Position numbers and translations under genes: made by a program
Part shown: in pieces, positions 9,301-16,724 of the stretch
Position numbering within the stretch: the stretch's first letter is position 1
How the letters are laid out: the number at the start of each line of letters is the position of its first letter
Notes under the pieces: generated by a model
What the model was told of the DNA's origin: nothing
What the model saw: the letters and a program-made list of their open reading frames with translations, nothing else
Databases searched by the model: none
NCBI GenBank assembly: GCA_004554485.1
Contig: SFLS01000010.1
Location: 1-38,743, forward strand
Length of the DNA: 38,743 nucleotides
Direction: 5' to 3'
From: Oscillospiraceae bacterium
GTDB lineage: Bacteria > Bacillota > Clostridia > Oscillospirales > Ruminococcaceae

Positions 9301-9952
9301 CGAGCTCAAGGGCCGCATCCGTGCGCTGGGCTCGGTCAATGTGGCGGCTATCGAGGAATACGAGGAAGTAAACGGGCGCTACTGCTTTATGAAGGAGCAG
9401 ATCGACGACGCGGAAAACGCCAAAAAGGAGTTGACCCACCTCATCGCCGAGCTTTCGGCACAGATGAGCGCCATCTTCACCGAGCGGTTTGCCGGCATCA
9501 ACCGGCATTTCGGCGAGATTTTCCGGGAGCTTTTCGGCGGCGGCCATGCCGAACTGCGTCTGACCGACGCCACCGACCCGCTGGAAACCGGCATCGAGAT
9601 TATTGTTCAGCCGCCCGGCAAGATCATCAAGAACCTTTCGGCGCTTTCCGGCGGTGAGCAGGCTTTTGTCGCCATCTGCATCTATTTTGCCATTCTGCGG
9701 GTCAATCCCGCCCCGTTCGTGCTTATCGATGAGATCGAAGCGGCGCTGGACGACGTCAATGTGGCCAAATTTGCCGCCTATCTGCATAAAATGACCGATC
9801 ATACCCAGTTTATCTCCATCACCCACCGGCGCGGCACCATGGAACAGGGCGATGTGCTGTACGGCGTTACGATGGAGGAAGAGGGTATTTCCAAGCTGCT
9901 GCGGCTGGATGTGGCCGAGATGGAAAGAAAATTCGGCAAAAACCTGAATTAA
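6377..9952 (+). CDS. smc: Chromosome segregation protein SMC
   Basis: ATPase of the bacterial condensin complex that organises and segregates the chromosome. The 1191-residue protein has the Walker A motif GPNGSGKSN at residues 31-39 and a Q-loop region. Two long coiled coils rich in Glu, Gln, Leu and Arg follow, separated by a hinge around residues 515-680. The C-terminal head carries the ABC signature LSGGEQAF (near 1090) and Walker B with VLIDEIEAALDD (near 1115). I chose the ATG at 6377, preceded by AGGAGGG at 6363-6369, giving MKLKAVEMQGFKSF; the longer upstream frame begins at the promoter. The partners scpA and scpB are not in the window. ftsY follows after 9 bases, as in many Firmicutes. 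Confidence 0.97.
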   Translation: MKLKAVEMQGFKSFPDRTKLTFDDGITVIVGPNGSGKSNISDAIKWVFGEQSVKSLRGAKMEDVIFGGSVSRKPTGFAWVSLFIDNTDRSIDIDADEVVLTRRLYRSGESEYRINNNLVRLKDINETFMDTGLGRDGYSVIEQGKIAEIVSVKSTQRREIFEEAAGISRFRYRKTEAERKLMQAEENLVRLRDIMRELEDRVGPLKAQSEKARQYLVLAEEKKSLEISLWLEQLSRLALQLKELEDKELIAASDKAAAQKRLDEIEREIEEIQQKAQQATLYIEHKREQIKDREDAISQARVDTAVKQNTIGHNRQTIEELQKELDRSVLSAGELEQKLTALRQEREERQAAARQSGEELADRRRQLEQKRQEEHRFAAEQGSLALQKEELQNQIHKAELSAETAGTLAEETVARLTVLRGQARDKDENLRRLREELEDHRAFAAELQDKLQGLQNSKNGYLYKLKSRGDKIADIESRQKNCEKLAGEKLQRAQLLTDLEKNYESFNNSVKFVMKQSGSGVLRGIIGPVSSLIKTENRYSTAVEIALGAAIQNIVVEDEGAAKRGIALLKERGAGRATFLPLTNIKSNPIRENGLEQHGGYVGLASELVQCDDRYRTVMDSLLARTVVAEDIDAAAAIARAYAYRYRVVTLDGQVVNAGGSLTGGSVNKSGSILSRRGEIDALTAEARKYAQQAQELEQQLAEQRRETDAIQALLDGITAEEKTATEDLIAAETLVNRLTASVGEAERINEQALQEYDELTARMEQLRQQKVSGGELVKTLTEEVERLGRLIREGTEAHTALQEEIGRLTDGITAQQVAYTALQKDCDALSVSIEQLESQQSGSAAALAELRQRQEQLQKANADIEEEIRRITADAETGGQEIEQLRRDIAEANSQRDTLELRRNQLNGDSRDIIARREAAANELLRLQERSDSLQDQQNVISAKMWEEYELTRSEAAGAAIPLEDVSAAQKRLSELKGRIRALGSVNVAAIEEYEEVNGRYCFMKEQIDDAENAKKELTHLIAELSAQMSAIFTERFAGINRHFGEIFRELFGGGHAELRLTDATDPLETGIEIIVQPPGKIIKNLSALSGGEQAFVAICIYFAILRVNPAPFVLIDEIEAALDDVNVAKFAAYLHKMTDHTQFISITHRRGTMEQGDVLYGVTMEEEGISKLLRLDVAEMERKFGKNLN

Positions 9953-9961
9953 GGAGCTACA

Positions 9962-10870
9962 ATGGGATTTTTTGATATCTTTCGCAAAAGCGTAAAAAAA
10001 ACCAAGCAAAATCTCAGTCTGGAGCTGGATCACTTCTCCGGACGGATTACCGCCGATACGCTGGAGGAACTGGAGGAGATCCTGATCCTGGCCGACGTCG
10101 GCGTGACGACGGCCGGCAAGATCTGTTCCAGGCTCGGCGAGCGCATCCAGCACAAAACGGTCGATTCCGCCGAGCTGCGGCAAAACCTCTGCGAGATTGT
10201 CACCGAACTGATGGAGCCGGACGAGCCGCTGAACACCGCCACCAGACCTTCGGTGGTGCTGGTGGTCGGCGTCAACGGCGTCGGCAAAACCACCTCCATC
10301 GGCAAGCTGGCCTATCTGCTGCGGCAGCAGGGCAAAAAGGTGCTGCTGGGCGCCGCGGATACCTTCCGCGCGGCTGCCGGGGAGCAGCTGGGGATCTGGG
10401 CCGAACGGGTCGGCTGCCAGATGGTCAGGCACGCCGAGGGGGCCGATCCGGCGGCGGTGGTCTTTGACAGCATTACGGCTGCCAAGGCCCGCGGCGCGGA
10501 TGTGCTGATCTGCGATACGGCCGGACGGCTGCACACCAAGAAAAACCTGATGGAGGAGCTGGCCAAGATCGACCGCGTCCTGGAGCGGGAAGCGCCGGGC
10601 TGCAGCCGGGAAACGCTGCTGGTACTGGATGCCACGACCGGACAGAACGGCCTGAACCAGGCAAGGGAATTTGCCGCGGCCTGCGGTGTCACCGGCATTA
10701 TCCTGACCAAGCTGGACGGCACCGCCAAGGGCGGGGTCGTCATCGCCATTCGCGACCAGCTGGGCCTGCCCATCAAGTTTGTCGGCACCGGGGAGGGAAT
10801 CGAAGATCTGACCCCCTTCAACGCCCGGGATTTTGCCCACGCCCTGCTGCTGGATGAGGAAGAAATATGA
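9962..10870 (+). CDS. ftsY: FtsY, signal recognition particle receptor GTPase
   Basis: Membrane-associated SRP receptor that directs ribosome-nascent chain complexes to the translocon. The 302-residue protein has a short basic N-terminus, an N domain, and the G domain with G1 GVNGVGKT at residues 103-110. Next come the family block AADTFRAAAGEQL, DTAGRL and TKLDGTAKGG. The long acidic A domain of proteobacterial FtsY is missing, as usual in Clostridia. The ATG has AAGGAG upstream. Its stop overlaps the next ATG (ATGA), so it is co-translated with the nucleotide pyrophosphatase. Confidence 0.96.
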   Translation: MGFFDIFRKSVKKTKQNLSLELDHFSGRITADTLEELEEILILADVGVTTAGKICSRLGERIQHKTVDSAELRQNLCEIVTELMEPDEPLNTATRPSVVLVVGVNGVGKTTSIGKLAYLLRQQGKKVLLGAADTFRAAAGEQLGIWAERVGCQMVRHAEGADPAAVVFDSITAAKARGADVLICDTAGRLHTKKNLMEELAKIDRVLEREAPGCSRETLLVLDATTGQNGLNQAREFAAACGVTGIILTKLDGTAKGGVVIAIRDQLGLPIKFVGTGEGIEDLTPFNARDFAHALLLDEEEI

Positions 10871-11457
10871 AGCTGATATTAGCCACCAAAAACCGGCATA
10901 AGGTGGAGGAATTCCAGCGCATCCTGTCGCCGCTGGGCTGGCAGCTCCTGCCGCAGGATGCTGTTTGCCCCGAACTGAAGATCGAGGAAACGGGCGCCAC
11001 CTTTGCCGAAAATGCCCGTCTCAAGGCGCTGGGCATCTACAGGGCAACCGGCCTGCCGGCCATCGCCGATGATTCCGGCCTGTGTGTGGATGCCCTGGGC
11101 GGCGCGCCGGGGGTCTACTCCGCCCGGTACGCGGGGGAACAGCACGATTCCGCCGCCAATAACGCAAAGCTGCTGCAGGCCATGCAGAATATTCCGCAGG
11201 AGCAGCGTACCGCCCGGTTCGTCTGCTCTATCTGCGTGGTGTTCTCGCCGCAGGATATCGTGACCTGCGAGGACTGCTGCGAAGGGACCATCGCCCACCG
11301 CCTACACGGCGAAAACGGCTTCGGCTACGACCCGCTTTTTATGGTGGGGGAAAAGAGCTTTGCAGAGCTTTCCGGCAGCCAGAAGGATGCCATCAGCCAC
11401 CGGGGCCGGGCGCTGCAGGCCCTATATGCCCTGCTGAGGGATAGAAAGAAAATTTGA
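10867..11457 (+). CDS. rdgB: XTP/dITP diphosphatase (RdgB/HAM1 family)
   Basis: House-cleaning enzyme that hydrolyses non-canonical purine nucleotides such as ITP, dITP and XTP to monophosphates. The N-terminal signature ATKNRHKVEEF matches the Thr/Asn-Lys-x-Lys phosphate-binding motif. The active-site block IADDSGLCVDALGGAPGVYS and the C-terminal FAELSGSQKDAISHRG are both present. Length is 196 residues, normal for the family. The start overlaps the ftsY stop by ATGA, and a small yhbY gene follows after 12 bases. Confidence 0.95.
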   Translation: MKLILATKNRHKVEEFQRILSPLGWQLLPQDAVCPELKIEETGATFAENARLKALGIYRATGLPAIADDSGLCVDALGGAPGVYSARYAGEQHDSAANNAKLLQAMQNIPQEQRTARFVCSICVVFSPQDIVTCEDCCEGTIAHRLHGENGFGYDPLFMVGEKSFAELSGSQKDAISHRGRALQALYALLRDRKKI

Positions 11458-11469
11458 GGAGAAGATACC

Positions 11470-11757
11470 ATGGATTCAAAAACCAGAGCAAAGCTGCGCT
11501 CCTTGGCCAATCCCATCGAAGCAATCCTTCAGGTGGGGAAAAACGGGCTGGGAGACGCCCTGCAAAAGCAGGTGGATGACGCCCTGACCGCCCGCGAGAT
11601 GATCAAGCTGACGGTGCTGGAGACCTGTCCGGAGCCCCCGCGGGAAATGGCGGCGGCCCTGGCGGCGGCGACCGGCGCCGAGGTGGTGCAGGTCGTGGGG
11701 CGCAAGGTCACCTTGTACCGCAAAAACCCGGAAAAAACGATCATTGATTTGCGGTAA
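11470..11757 (+). CDS. yhbY: YhbY-family RNA-binding protein (CRM domain)
   Basis: A 95-residue protein made of a single CRM domain, a fold that binds RNA and associates with pre-50S ribosomal particles. The GxxG loop is visible in VGKNGLGDAL, followed by the helix that ends in REMIKLTVLE. It sits between rdgB and nadD, the usual Firmicute context (YqeI in Bacillus). The ATG is preceded by GAGGAGAAG. The identification is firm at family level; the exact RNA target is not known from the sequence. Confidence 0.92.
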   Translation: MDSKTRAKLRSLANPIEAILQVGKNGLGDALQKQVDDALTAREMIKLTVLETCPEPPREMAAALAAATGAEVVQVVGRKVTLYRKNPEKTIIDLR

Positions 11758-11771
11758 CGGAGGGGAGAAAC

Positions 11772-12383
11772 TTGGCAAGAATCGGCGTATACGGCGGGAC
11801 CTTCGACCCTGTCCATCTGGGACATGTCGGAGTCTGCCGGCAGGCGGTCAGTCAGCTCCGGCTGGACCTGCTGCATCTTATCCCCACCTTTATTCCGCCC
11901 CACAAGGAATCCTCCGGGCTTGTTTCGGGGGAACACCGTCTGGCCATGTGCCGCCTGGCGGTACAGGACCAGCCAAAGGTGTTTGTGGACGAGTACGAAC
12001 TGGCCCGGGGCGGCGTCAGCTATTCGGTCGAAACGCTGCGGCATATGCGGGAACTCTATCCGACAGACGATCTGTATCTCATCATGGGGACGGATAACTA
12101 CCTGACCTTTACCGAATGGCGGGAATGGCGCCGGATCGGCGCCCTGTGTACACTGGCGGTCGCCTCCCGGGAACTGGACGATAAGGAGGCCCTTTACCGG
12201 CAGGCGCGCCTGCTGACCCGGGAGGGGATCCTGACGGTTTTTCTGGATAACGACGTGCAGGTGGTATCCTCCACCGAAATACGTAATCAGTTAAACAGCG
12301 GTCTGTGCTGCCCCGGCCTGCCGGAATCGGTACAGGACTATATTGTCCGGCACGGCCTGTATCGGGGGGAGGCGGGCCGATGA
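11772..12383 (+). CDS. nadD: Nicotinate-nucleotide adenylyltransferase
   Basis: Transfers AMP from ATP to nicotinate mononucleotide, the adenylation step of NAD synthesis. It shows the nucleotidyltransferase motif GGTFDPVHLGH near the N-terminus and the ATP-binding motif SSTEIR near the C-terminus (family I-S-S-T-x-I-R). Length is 203 residues. The start is a TTG at 11772, giving MARIGVYGGTFDP, with AGGGGAG just upstream and no better ATG. The stop overlaps the yqeK ATG. Confidence 0.95.
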   Translation: MARIGVYGGTFDPVHLGHVGVCRQAVSQLRLDLLHLIPTFIPPHKESSGLVSGEHRLAMCRLAVQDQPKVFVDEYELARGGVSYSVETLRHMRELYPTDDLYLIMGTDNYLTFTEWREWRRIGALCTLAVASRELDDKEALYRQARLLTREGILTVFLDNDVQVVSSTEIRNQLNSGLCCPGLPESVQDYIVRHGLYRGEAGR

Positions 12384-12952
12384 CGCGCGAGGAGATGCGG
12401 GCGGCGATCCGTCCGCTGATGCACGAGGAACGCTACCGTCATTCCCTGGCGGTGGAACGGGAAGCCGAACGCCTGGCGCGCCGCTATGGGGAGGACCCCG
12501 AAAAGGCGGCCATCGCCGGGATTCTGCATGATTGCTGCAAGGAAATGCCCCTGGAGGAAGCGTTGCAAATCGTGGGGCAAAGTGATATAATGACCGAAAT
12601 CGATTTCCGGGAGCAGCCGCAGCTTATCCACGGCTTTGCCGCCTCCCTGGTGCTGGGACGGTATGATGTTCACGATCCGGATATCCAAAACGCGGTGCGC
12701 TACCACACGGTGGCCCGCGCGGGGATGAGCCGGCTGGAAAAGATCATCTACCTGGCTGATCTGACAGAGGAGGGACGGGACTATCCCGATGTTGCCGTGA
12801 TGCGCCGCTTGACGGAGGAATCTCTCGACAGAGCCATGCTGTATGCCCTATGCTTTTCCATCGCCAAACTCACCCGGCTGTGCCGGCCCATCTGCCGGGA
12901 GACCTGGCAGGCTTATAATCAGTACGTTCTTACTTGTAAGGAGGAAAAATGA
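12380..12952 (+). CDS. yqeK: YqeK, bis(5'-nucleosyl)-tetraphosphatase (HD domain)
   Basis: HD-domain phosphohydrolase; family members split diadenosine tetraphosphate symmetrically. The metal motif HDCCKEM is visible, with an upstream H in RHSLAVE, plus the conserved HGFAASLVLG and YHTVARAGMS blocks. I start it at the ATG at 12380 that overlaps the nadD stop; the frame is open further upstream inside nadD. About 190 residues is typical. The nadD-yqeK-rsfS order is the standard Firmicute cluster. Confidence 0.93.
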   Translation: MTREEMRAAIRPLMHEERYRHSLAVEREAERLARRYGEDPEKAAIAGILHDCCKEMPLEEALQIVGQSDIMTEIDFREQPQLIHGFAASLVLGRYDVHDPDIQNAVRYHTVARAGMSRLEKIIYLADLTEEGRDYPDVAVMRRLTEESLDRAMLYALCFSIAKLTRLCRPICRETWQAYNQYVLTCKEEK

Positions 12953-13317
12953 TGAATTCAAAGGAACTGGCGTTGTCGATCGCTCGCTTTCTGGACAGCA
13001 AAAAAGCGACCGATCTGGAGGTTATCCAGATCGGGGAGCTGACCACCATCGGCGATTACTTCGTGGTCGCTACCGCGAGCAACACCACGCTGGTCAAATC
13101 CCTGTGCGAGGATCTGGATGAGTATCTGGGCCGGCAGGGGATTGAACCCAAGCGGATCGAGGGTCGCAGCTCGGCCCAGTGGATCCTGATGGACTACCGT
13201 GATGTAATCGTTCATATTTTCTATTCCGAAACGCGCGATTTTTACAGCATCGACCGCGTGTGGGCCGATGCCCCCCGTCTGCCGCTTGACCTGCAGGGCG
13301 AGGGAGAAGAAACTTAA
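12952..13317 (+). CDS. rsfS: Ribosomal silencing factor RsfS
   Basis: Binds ribosomal protein uL14 on the 50S subunit and blocks subunit joining when nutrients are low. The 121-residue protein shows the family blocks DLEVIQIGELTTIGDYFVVA and GRSSAQWILMDYRDVIVHIF. Two ATG codons stand in a row, at 12949 and 12952. AAGGAGG at 12938-12944 lies 7 bases from the second and 4 from the first, so the second is slightly favoured. It follows yqeK with overlap or no gap. Confidence 0.94.
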   Translation: MNSKELALSIARFLDSKKATDLEVIQIGELTTIGDYFVVATASNTTLVKSLCEDLDEYLGRQGIEPKRIEGRSSAQWILMDYRDVIVHIFYSETRDFYSIDRVWADAPRLPLDLQGEGEET

Positions 13318-13348
13318 ATCTGCAATCAGAGGTTGGGAGGACAGACCG

Positions 13349-15754
13349 TTGAAACACGAATTTAAAGAGATCGAGGCCAAATGGCAAAAAAAGTGGGAAG
13401 AATCCCATGTGTTTGAGGCTGAAAACGACTATACCAAGCCGAAGTATTACGCCCTGGTGGAGTTCCCGTATCCTTCGGGGCAGGGGCTGCACGTCGGCCA
13501 TCCGCGTTCCTACACAGCGCTGGATATCGTCGCCCGAAAGCGCCGGATGCAGGGCTACAATGTTCTGTACCCCATGGGGTGGGATGCTTTCGGCCTGCCC
13601 ACCGAAAATTACGCCATCAAAAACCATATCCATCCGGAGATCGTCACCGCGCAGAATGTTGCCCATTTCAAGGCGCAGCTCAAGAGCCTGGGCCTTTCCT
13701 TCGACTGGAGCCGCGAGATTAATACCACGGACCCCGCCTATTATAAGTGGACGCAATGGATCTTCCTGCAGCTCTTCAAAAAGGGTCTGGCCTACAAAAA
13801 GGAGATGTCGGTCAACTGGTGCACCAGCTGCAAGTGCGTGCTGGCCAACGAGGAAGTGGTCAACGGCGTCTGCGAGCGGTGCGGCAGCGAGGTGATCCAT
13901 AAAGTCAAAAGCCAGTGGATGCTGAAGATCACCGAGTACGCCCAGAGGCTGATCGACGACCTGGACGGCGTCAATTATCTGGAGCGGGTCAAAACCTCCC
14001 AGATCAACTGGATCGGCCGTTCCACAGGCGCCGAGGTGGTCTTCGATACCACCGGCGGCGACACGCTCAAAATCTACACCACCCGTCCGGATACCCTCTT
14101 CGGCGCAACTTACATGGTCATGTCCCCGGAGCATCCTTATATCGAAAAATGGGCCGGCCGCATCACCAACATGGAGGAGATCCGCGCCTACCAGGAGATG
14201 GCTGCGCGCAAATCCGATTTTGAACGCACCGAAATTGCCAAGGAGAAGACCGGCGTTCGTATCGCGGGCGTTACCGCCATCAATCCCGTCAACGGCAAGG
14301 AGATCCCCATCTTTATCTCCGACTACGTTCTGATGAGCTACGGTACCGGCGCCATCATGGCGGTCCCCGGGCACGATACCCGCGACTGGGAGTTTGCCAA
14401 AAAGTTCGGTCTGCCCATCATCGAGGTCGTAAAGGGCGGCAATGTGGAAAAGGAAGCCTTTACCGACTGCGCTACCGGCGTGATGGTTAACTCCGGTTTC
14501 CTGGACGGGATGAGCGTGGAGGAGGCCAAAAAGGCCATCATCCGCTGGCTGGAGGAGAAGAAGAAGGGCGAGACCAAAGTCAACTACAAGCTGCGTGACT
14601 GGGTGTTTTCCCGCCAGCGCTACTGGGGCGAACCCATCCCGCTGGTGAACTGTCCCAAGTGCGGCTGGGTTGCCATTCCGGAAAGTGAACTGCCGCTGCG
14701 TCTGCCGGAGGTGGAAAGCTACGAGCCGACCGAAAACGGCGAATCCCCGCTGGCCAAGCTCACCGATTGGGTCAGGACCACCTGCCCCTGCTGCGGCGGG
14801 CCCGCCGAGCGGGAAACCGATACCATGCCCCAGTGGGCCGGTTCCTCCTGGTATTTCCTGCGCTACTGCGACCCGCACAACGTCAATGCCCTGGCCGCAA
14901 AAGAGGCGCTGGATTACTGGATGCCGGTAGATTGGTACAACGGCGGGATGGAGCATACGACGCTGCACCTGTTGTATTCCCGGTTCTGGCACAAGTTTTT
15001 GTATGATATCGGCGTGGTCTCCTGTCCGGAGCCTTACGCCAAGCGTACCAGCCATGGTATGATCCTGGGCGAAAACGGCGAAAAGATGAGCAAATCCCGC
15101 GGGAATGTGGTCAATCCCGACGACGTGATTGCCCAGTACGGCGCGGATACGCTCAGAATGTACGAGATGTTCATCGGCGATTTTGAAAAGACCGCCCCCT
15201 GGAACACCTCGTCCATCAAGGGCAGTAAGCGCTTTTTGGAGCGTGTGGCGGCGCTTACCGATCTGATGACCGAGGAGCCGGGCTACTCTCCGGAGCTGGA
15301 GGGCAGTTTCCACAAGCTCATCAAGAAGGTCAGCGAGGATATCGAATCGCTCAAGTGCAATACTGCCATCGCCGCCATGATGAGCGTCCTTAACGAAATC
15401 TATGAAAAAGGCAGTGTGACCCGTGGGGAGCTGACCACCTTTATTACGCTGCTCAACCCCTTTGCGCCGCATCTTACCGAGGAGCTCAACGAAGCGATCG
15501 GCAATCAGCAGATGCTGGCCCACGCCAGCTGGCCGCAGTACGATCCCGCCAAGTGCGTAGATGCTGCGGTGGAGATCGCCGTACAGATCAGCGGCAAGAT
15601 CAAGGCTCGCCTCATGATCCCGACGGACAGCACAGAGGAGCAGGTCAAGGCGGCGGTCATGGCGGACAGCGCCGTACAGGCGGCGTTGGCAGGCAAAACC
15701 GTTTGCAAGGAAATTTATGTAAAGGGTAAGCTTTACAATATTGTGGCAAAATAA
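13349..15754 (+). CDS. leuS: Leucyl-tRNA synthetase
   Basis: Class I aminoacyl-tRNA synthetase that charges tRNA-Leu. The HIGH motif is HVGH at residues 48-51 within PSGQGLHVGHPRSYTA. The CP1 editing domain spans about residues 220-410 (IYTTRPDTLFGATYMV, then YGTGAIMAVPGHDTRD). The KMSKS loop is at 579-583, and an anticodon-binding and C-terminal domain follows. Length is 801 residues. The start is a TTG at 13349, with GGGAGG 8 bases upstream, giving MKHEFKEIEAKWQKKWEE. No T-box or clear terminator was seen around the gene. Confidence 0.97.
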   Translation: MKHEFKEIEAKWQKKWEESHVFEAENDYTKPKYYALVEFPYPSGQGLHVGHPRSYTALDIVARKRRMQGYNVLYPMGWDAFGLPTENYAIKNHIHPEIVTAQNVAHFKAQLKSLGLSFDWSREINTTDPAYYKWTQWIFLQLFKKGLAYKKEMSVNWCTSCKCVLANEEVVNGVCERCGSEVIHKVKSQWMLKITEYAQRLIDDLDGVNYLERVKTSQINWIGRSTGAEVVFDTTGGDTLKIYTTRPDTLFGATYMVMSPEHPYIEKWAGRITNMEEIRAYQEMAARKSDFERTEIAKEKTGVRIAGVTAINPVNGKEIPIFISDYVLMSYGTGAIMAVPGHDTRDWEFAKKFGLPIIEVVKGGNVEKEAFTDCATGVMVNSGFLDGMSVEEAKKAIIRWLEEKKKGETKVNYKLRDWVFSRQRYWGEPIPLVNCPKCGWVAIPESELPLRLPEVESYEPTENGESPLAKLTDWVRTTCPCCGGPAERETDTMPQWAGSSWYFLRYCDPHNVNALAAKEALDYWMPVDWYNGGMEHTTLHLLYSRFWHKFLYDIGVVSCPEPYAKRTSHGMILGENGEKMSKSRGNVVNPDDVIAQYGADTLRMYEMFIGDFEKTAPWNTSSIKGSKRFLERVAALTDLMTEEPGYSPELEGSFHKLIKKVSEDIESLKCNTAIAAMMSVLNEIYEKGSVTRGELTTFITLLNPFAPHLTEELNEAIGNQQMLAHASWPQYDPAKCVDAAVEIAVQISGKIKARLMIPTDSTEEQVKAAVMADSAVQAALAGKTVCKEIYVKGKLYNIVAK

Positions 15755-15794
15755 AAAAACAAAGGGTCACAGCCCCTGAACGGGAGAAAAACTC

Positions 15795-15824
15795 TTGACA
15801 TCGCAAAATGTGCTATTGTATAAT
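15795..15824 (+). promoter_or_regulatory. Consensus sigma-A promoter for rpsU
   Basis: Perfect TTGACA at 15795-15800 and perfect TATAAT at 15819-15824 with 18-base spacing. The leader that follows holds a small inverted repeat (TATCCT 15833-15838 with AGGATA 15847-15852) before the ribosome binding site. Confidence 0.88.
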
Positions 15825-15888
15825 CTATGTGTTATCCTGTTGTAAAAGGATATAACTCCAGCCGTAGGGCGTAGGGAGGGAATAGTAA

Positions 15889-16065
15889 ATGGCAGAGATC
15901 AGAGTAAAAGATAACGAGTCGCTGGATAGTGCTCTCAGACGTTTTAAGCGTTCCTGCGCCAGATCTGGTGTCTTGGCGGAAGTCCGTAAGCGTGAGCATT
16001 ATGAGAAACCTTCCGTAAGACGCAAGAAAAAGTCCGAGGCTGCTCGCAAGCGCAAGTACAAGTAA
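15889..16065 (+). CDS. rpsU: 30S ribosomal protein S21 (bS21)
   Basis: A 58-residue, strongly basic protein translated as MAEIRVKDNESLDSALRRFK and onward, matching bS21 along its whole length (KRSCARSGVLAEVRKREHYE, then a Lys/Arg tail). It is a small-subunit protein near the anti-Shine-Dalgarno region of 16S rRNA. GGGAGGG at 15874-15880 stands 8 bases before the ATG. The gene has its own consensus promoter and a strong terminator, so it is probably monocistronic and highly expressed. Confidence 0.96.
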   Translation: MAEIRVKDNESLDSALRRFKRSCARSGVLAEVRKREHYEKPSVRRKKKSEAARKRKYK

Positions 16066-16091
16066 TTTTGATCGTAAATGCAAACCGGAAC

Positions 16092-16122
16092 AAAGGCAGA
16101 TGGGTTTTCCGTCTGCCTTTTC
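16092..16122 (+). terminator. Rho-independent terminator after rpsU
   Basis: AAAGGCAGATGG pairs with CCGTCTGCCTTT (one G-T pair) across a GTTTT loop and runs into a short T tract. Confidence 0.85.
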
Positions 16123-16169
16123 CATTTGCTTTGCCCGTTCTCAGGGGGCTTTCTTTTATCGGGAAAACT

Positions 16170-16178
16170 TGCTATAAT
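16170..16178 (+). promoter_or_regulatory. Extended -10 promoter for the yqeG operon
   Basis: TGC followed by TATAAT (16173-16178) forms an extended -10 element. No convincing -35 box lies 17 bases upstream. It sits after the rpsU terminator and 34 bases before the yqeG start. Confidence 0.55.
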
Positions 16179-16211
16179 AGGACGGAATACACCGAAGGGA
16201 GAGAAACACCG

Positions 16212-16724
16212 TTGCCGCTGCTGACTCCTCAATTTGATTTTCGCCGCATCCAGGAGATTCCTACCTCTTTTTTTGCGCAGCACGGCATCCGTGCGCTGCT
16301 GCTGGATGTGGATAATACCCTCACCGGCGACAACAGCCAGGAGGTCAAGCCGGAGGTGGCCGAATGGCTGGTCCGGCAGCAGCATGCCGGCTTGCGGCTG
16401 TTTGTCATCTCCAATAATCGTGAGGCGCGGGTAGCGCCCTTTGCGGGGCGGCTGGGACTGGGCTATATTGCCGAAGCCGAAAAGCCCAAAACCCGGGTCG
16501 TCCTTGCCAAGATGAAAGAATTCGGCGTAAGCCCGCAGCAGACTGCCCTCATTGGGGATCAGTTGTTTACCGATATTCTGTGCGGCAACCTGTGCGGCTG
16601 CATGACCATCCTGGTGGAGCCGTACGCTCCGGAGGGCTATGGGCTGTACCGCATCAAGCGCCCGCTGGAAAAACCGTTTCTGCGCCTGTACCGCCGGCGC
16701 AACCAAAGGAGGGGAACCGTATGA
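16212..16724 (+). CDS. yqeG: YqeG-family HAD phosphatase
   Basis: HAD superfamily subclass IIIA phosphatase with motif I LLLDVDNTLTG near residue 32, motif II VISNN, and motif IV LIGDQLFTDI. Natural substrates of the YqeG group are not settled in general. I place the start at the TTG at 16212 (MPLLTPQFDF), with GGGAGAG about 8 bases upstream; the frame is open further back through the promoter and terminator, which cannot be coding. About 170 residues is usual. The stop overlaps the next ATG. Confidence 0.85.
   Translation: MPLLTPQFDFRRIQEIPTSFFAQHGIRALLLDVDNTLTGDNSQEVKPEVAEWLVRQQHAGLRLFVISNNREARVAPFAGRLGLGYIAEAEKPKTRVVLAKMKEFGVSPQQTALIGDQLFTDILCGNLCGCMTILVEPYAPEGYGLYRIKRPLEKPFLRLYRRRNQRRGTV

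Noticed and set aside
7097..10840. Very long minus-strand open frame opposite smc and ftsY
   Set aside because: Composition is Leu/Gln/Gly-rich, as expected for an antisense shadow; smc and ftsY are strongly supported on the plus strand.
15755..15794. Possible terminator after leuS (GGGTCACAGCCCC)
   Set aside because: Only three or four pairs and no T tract; too weak to call.
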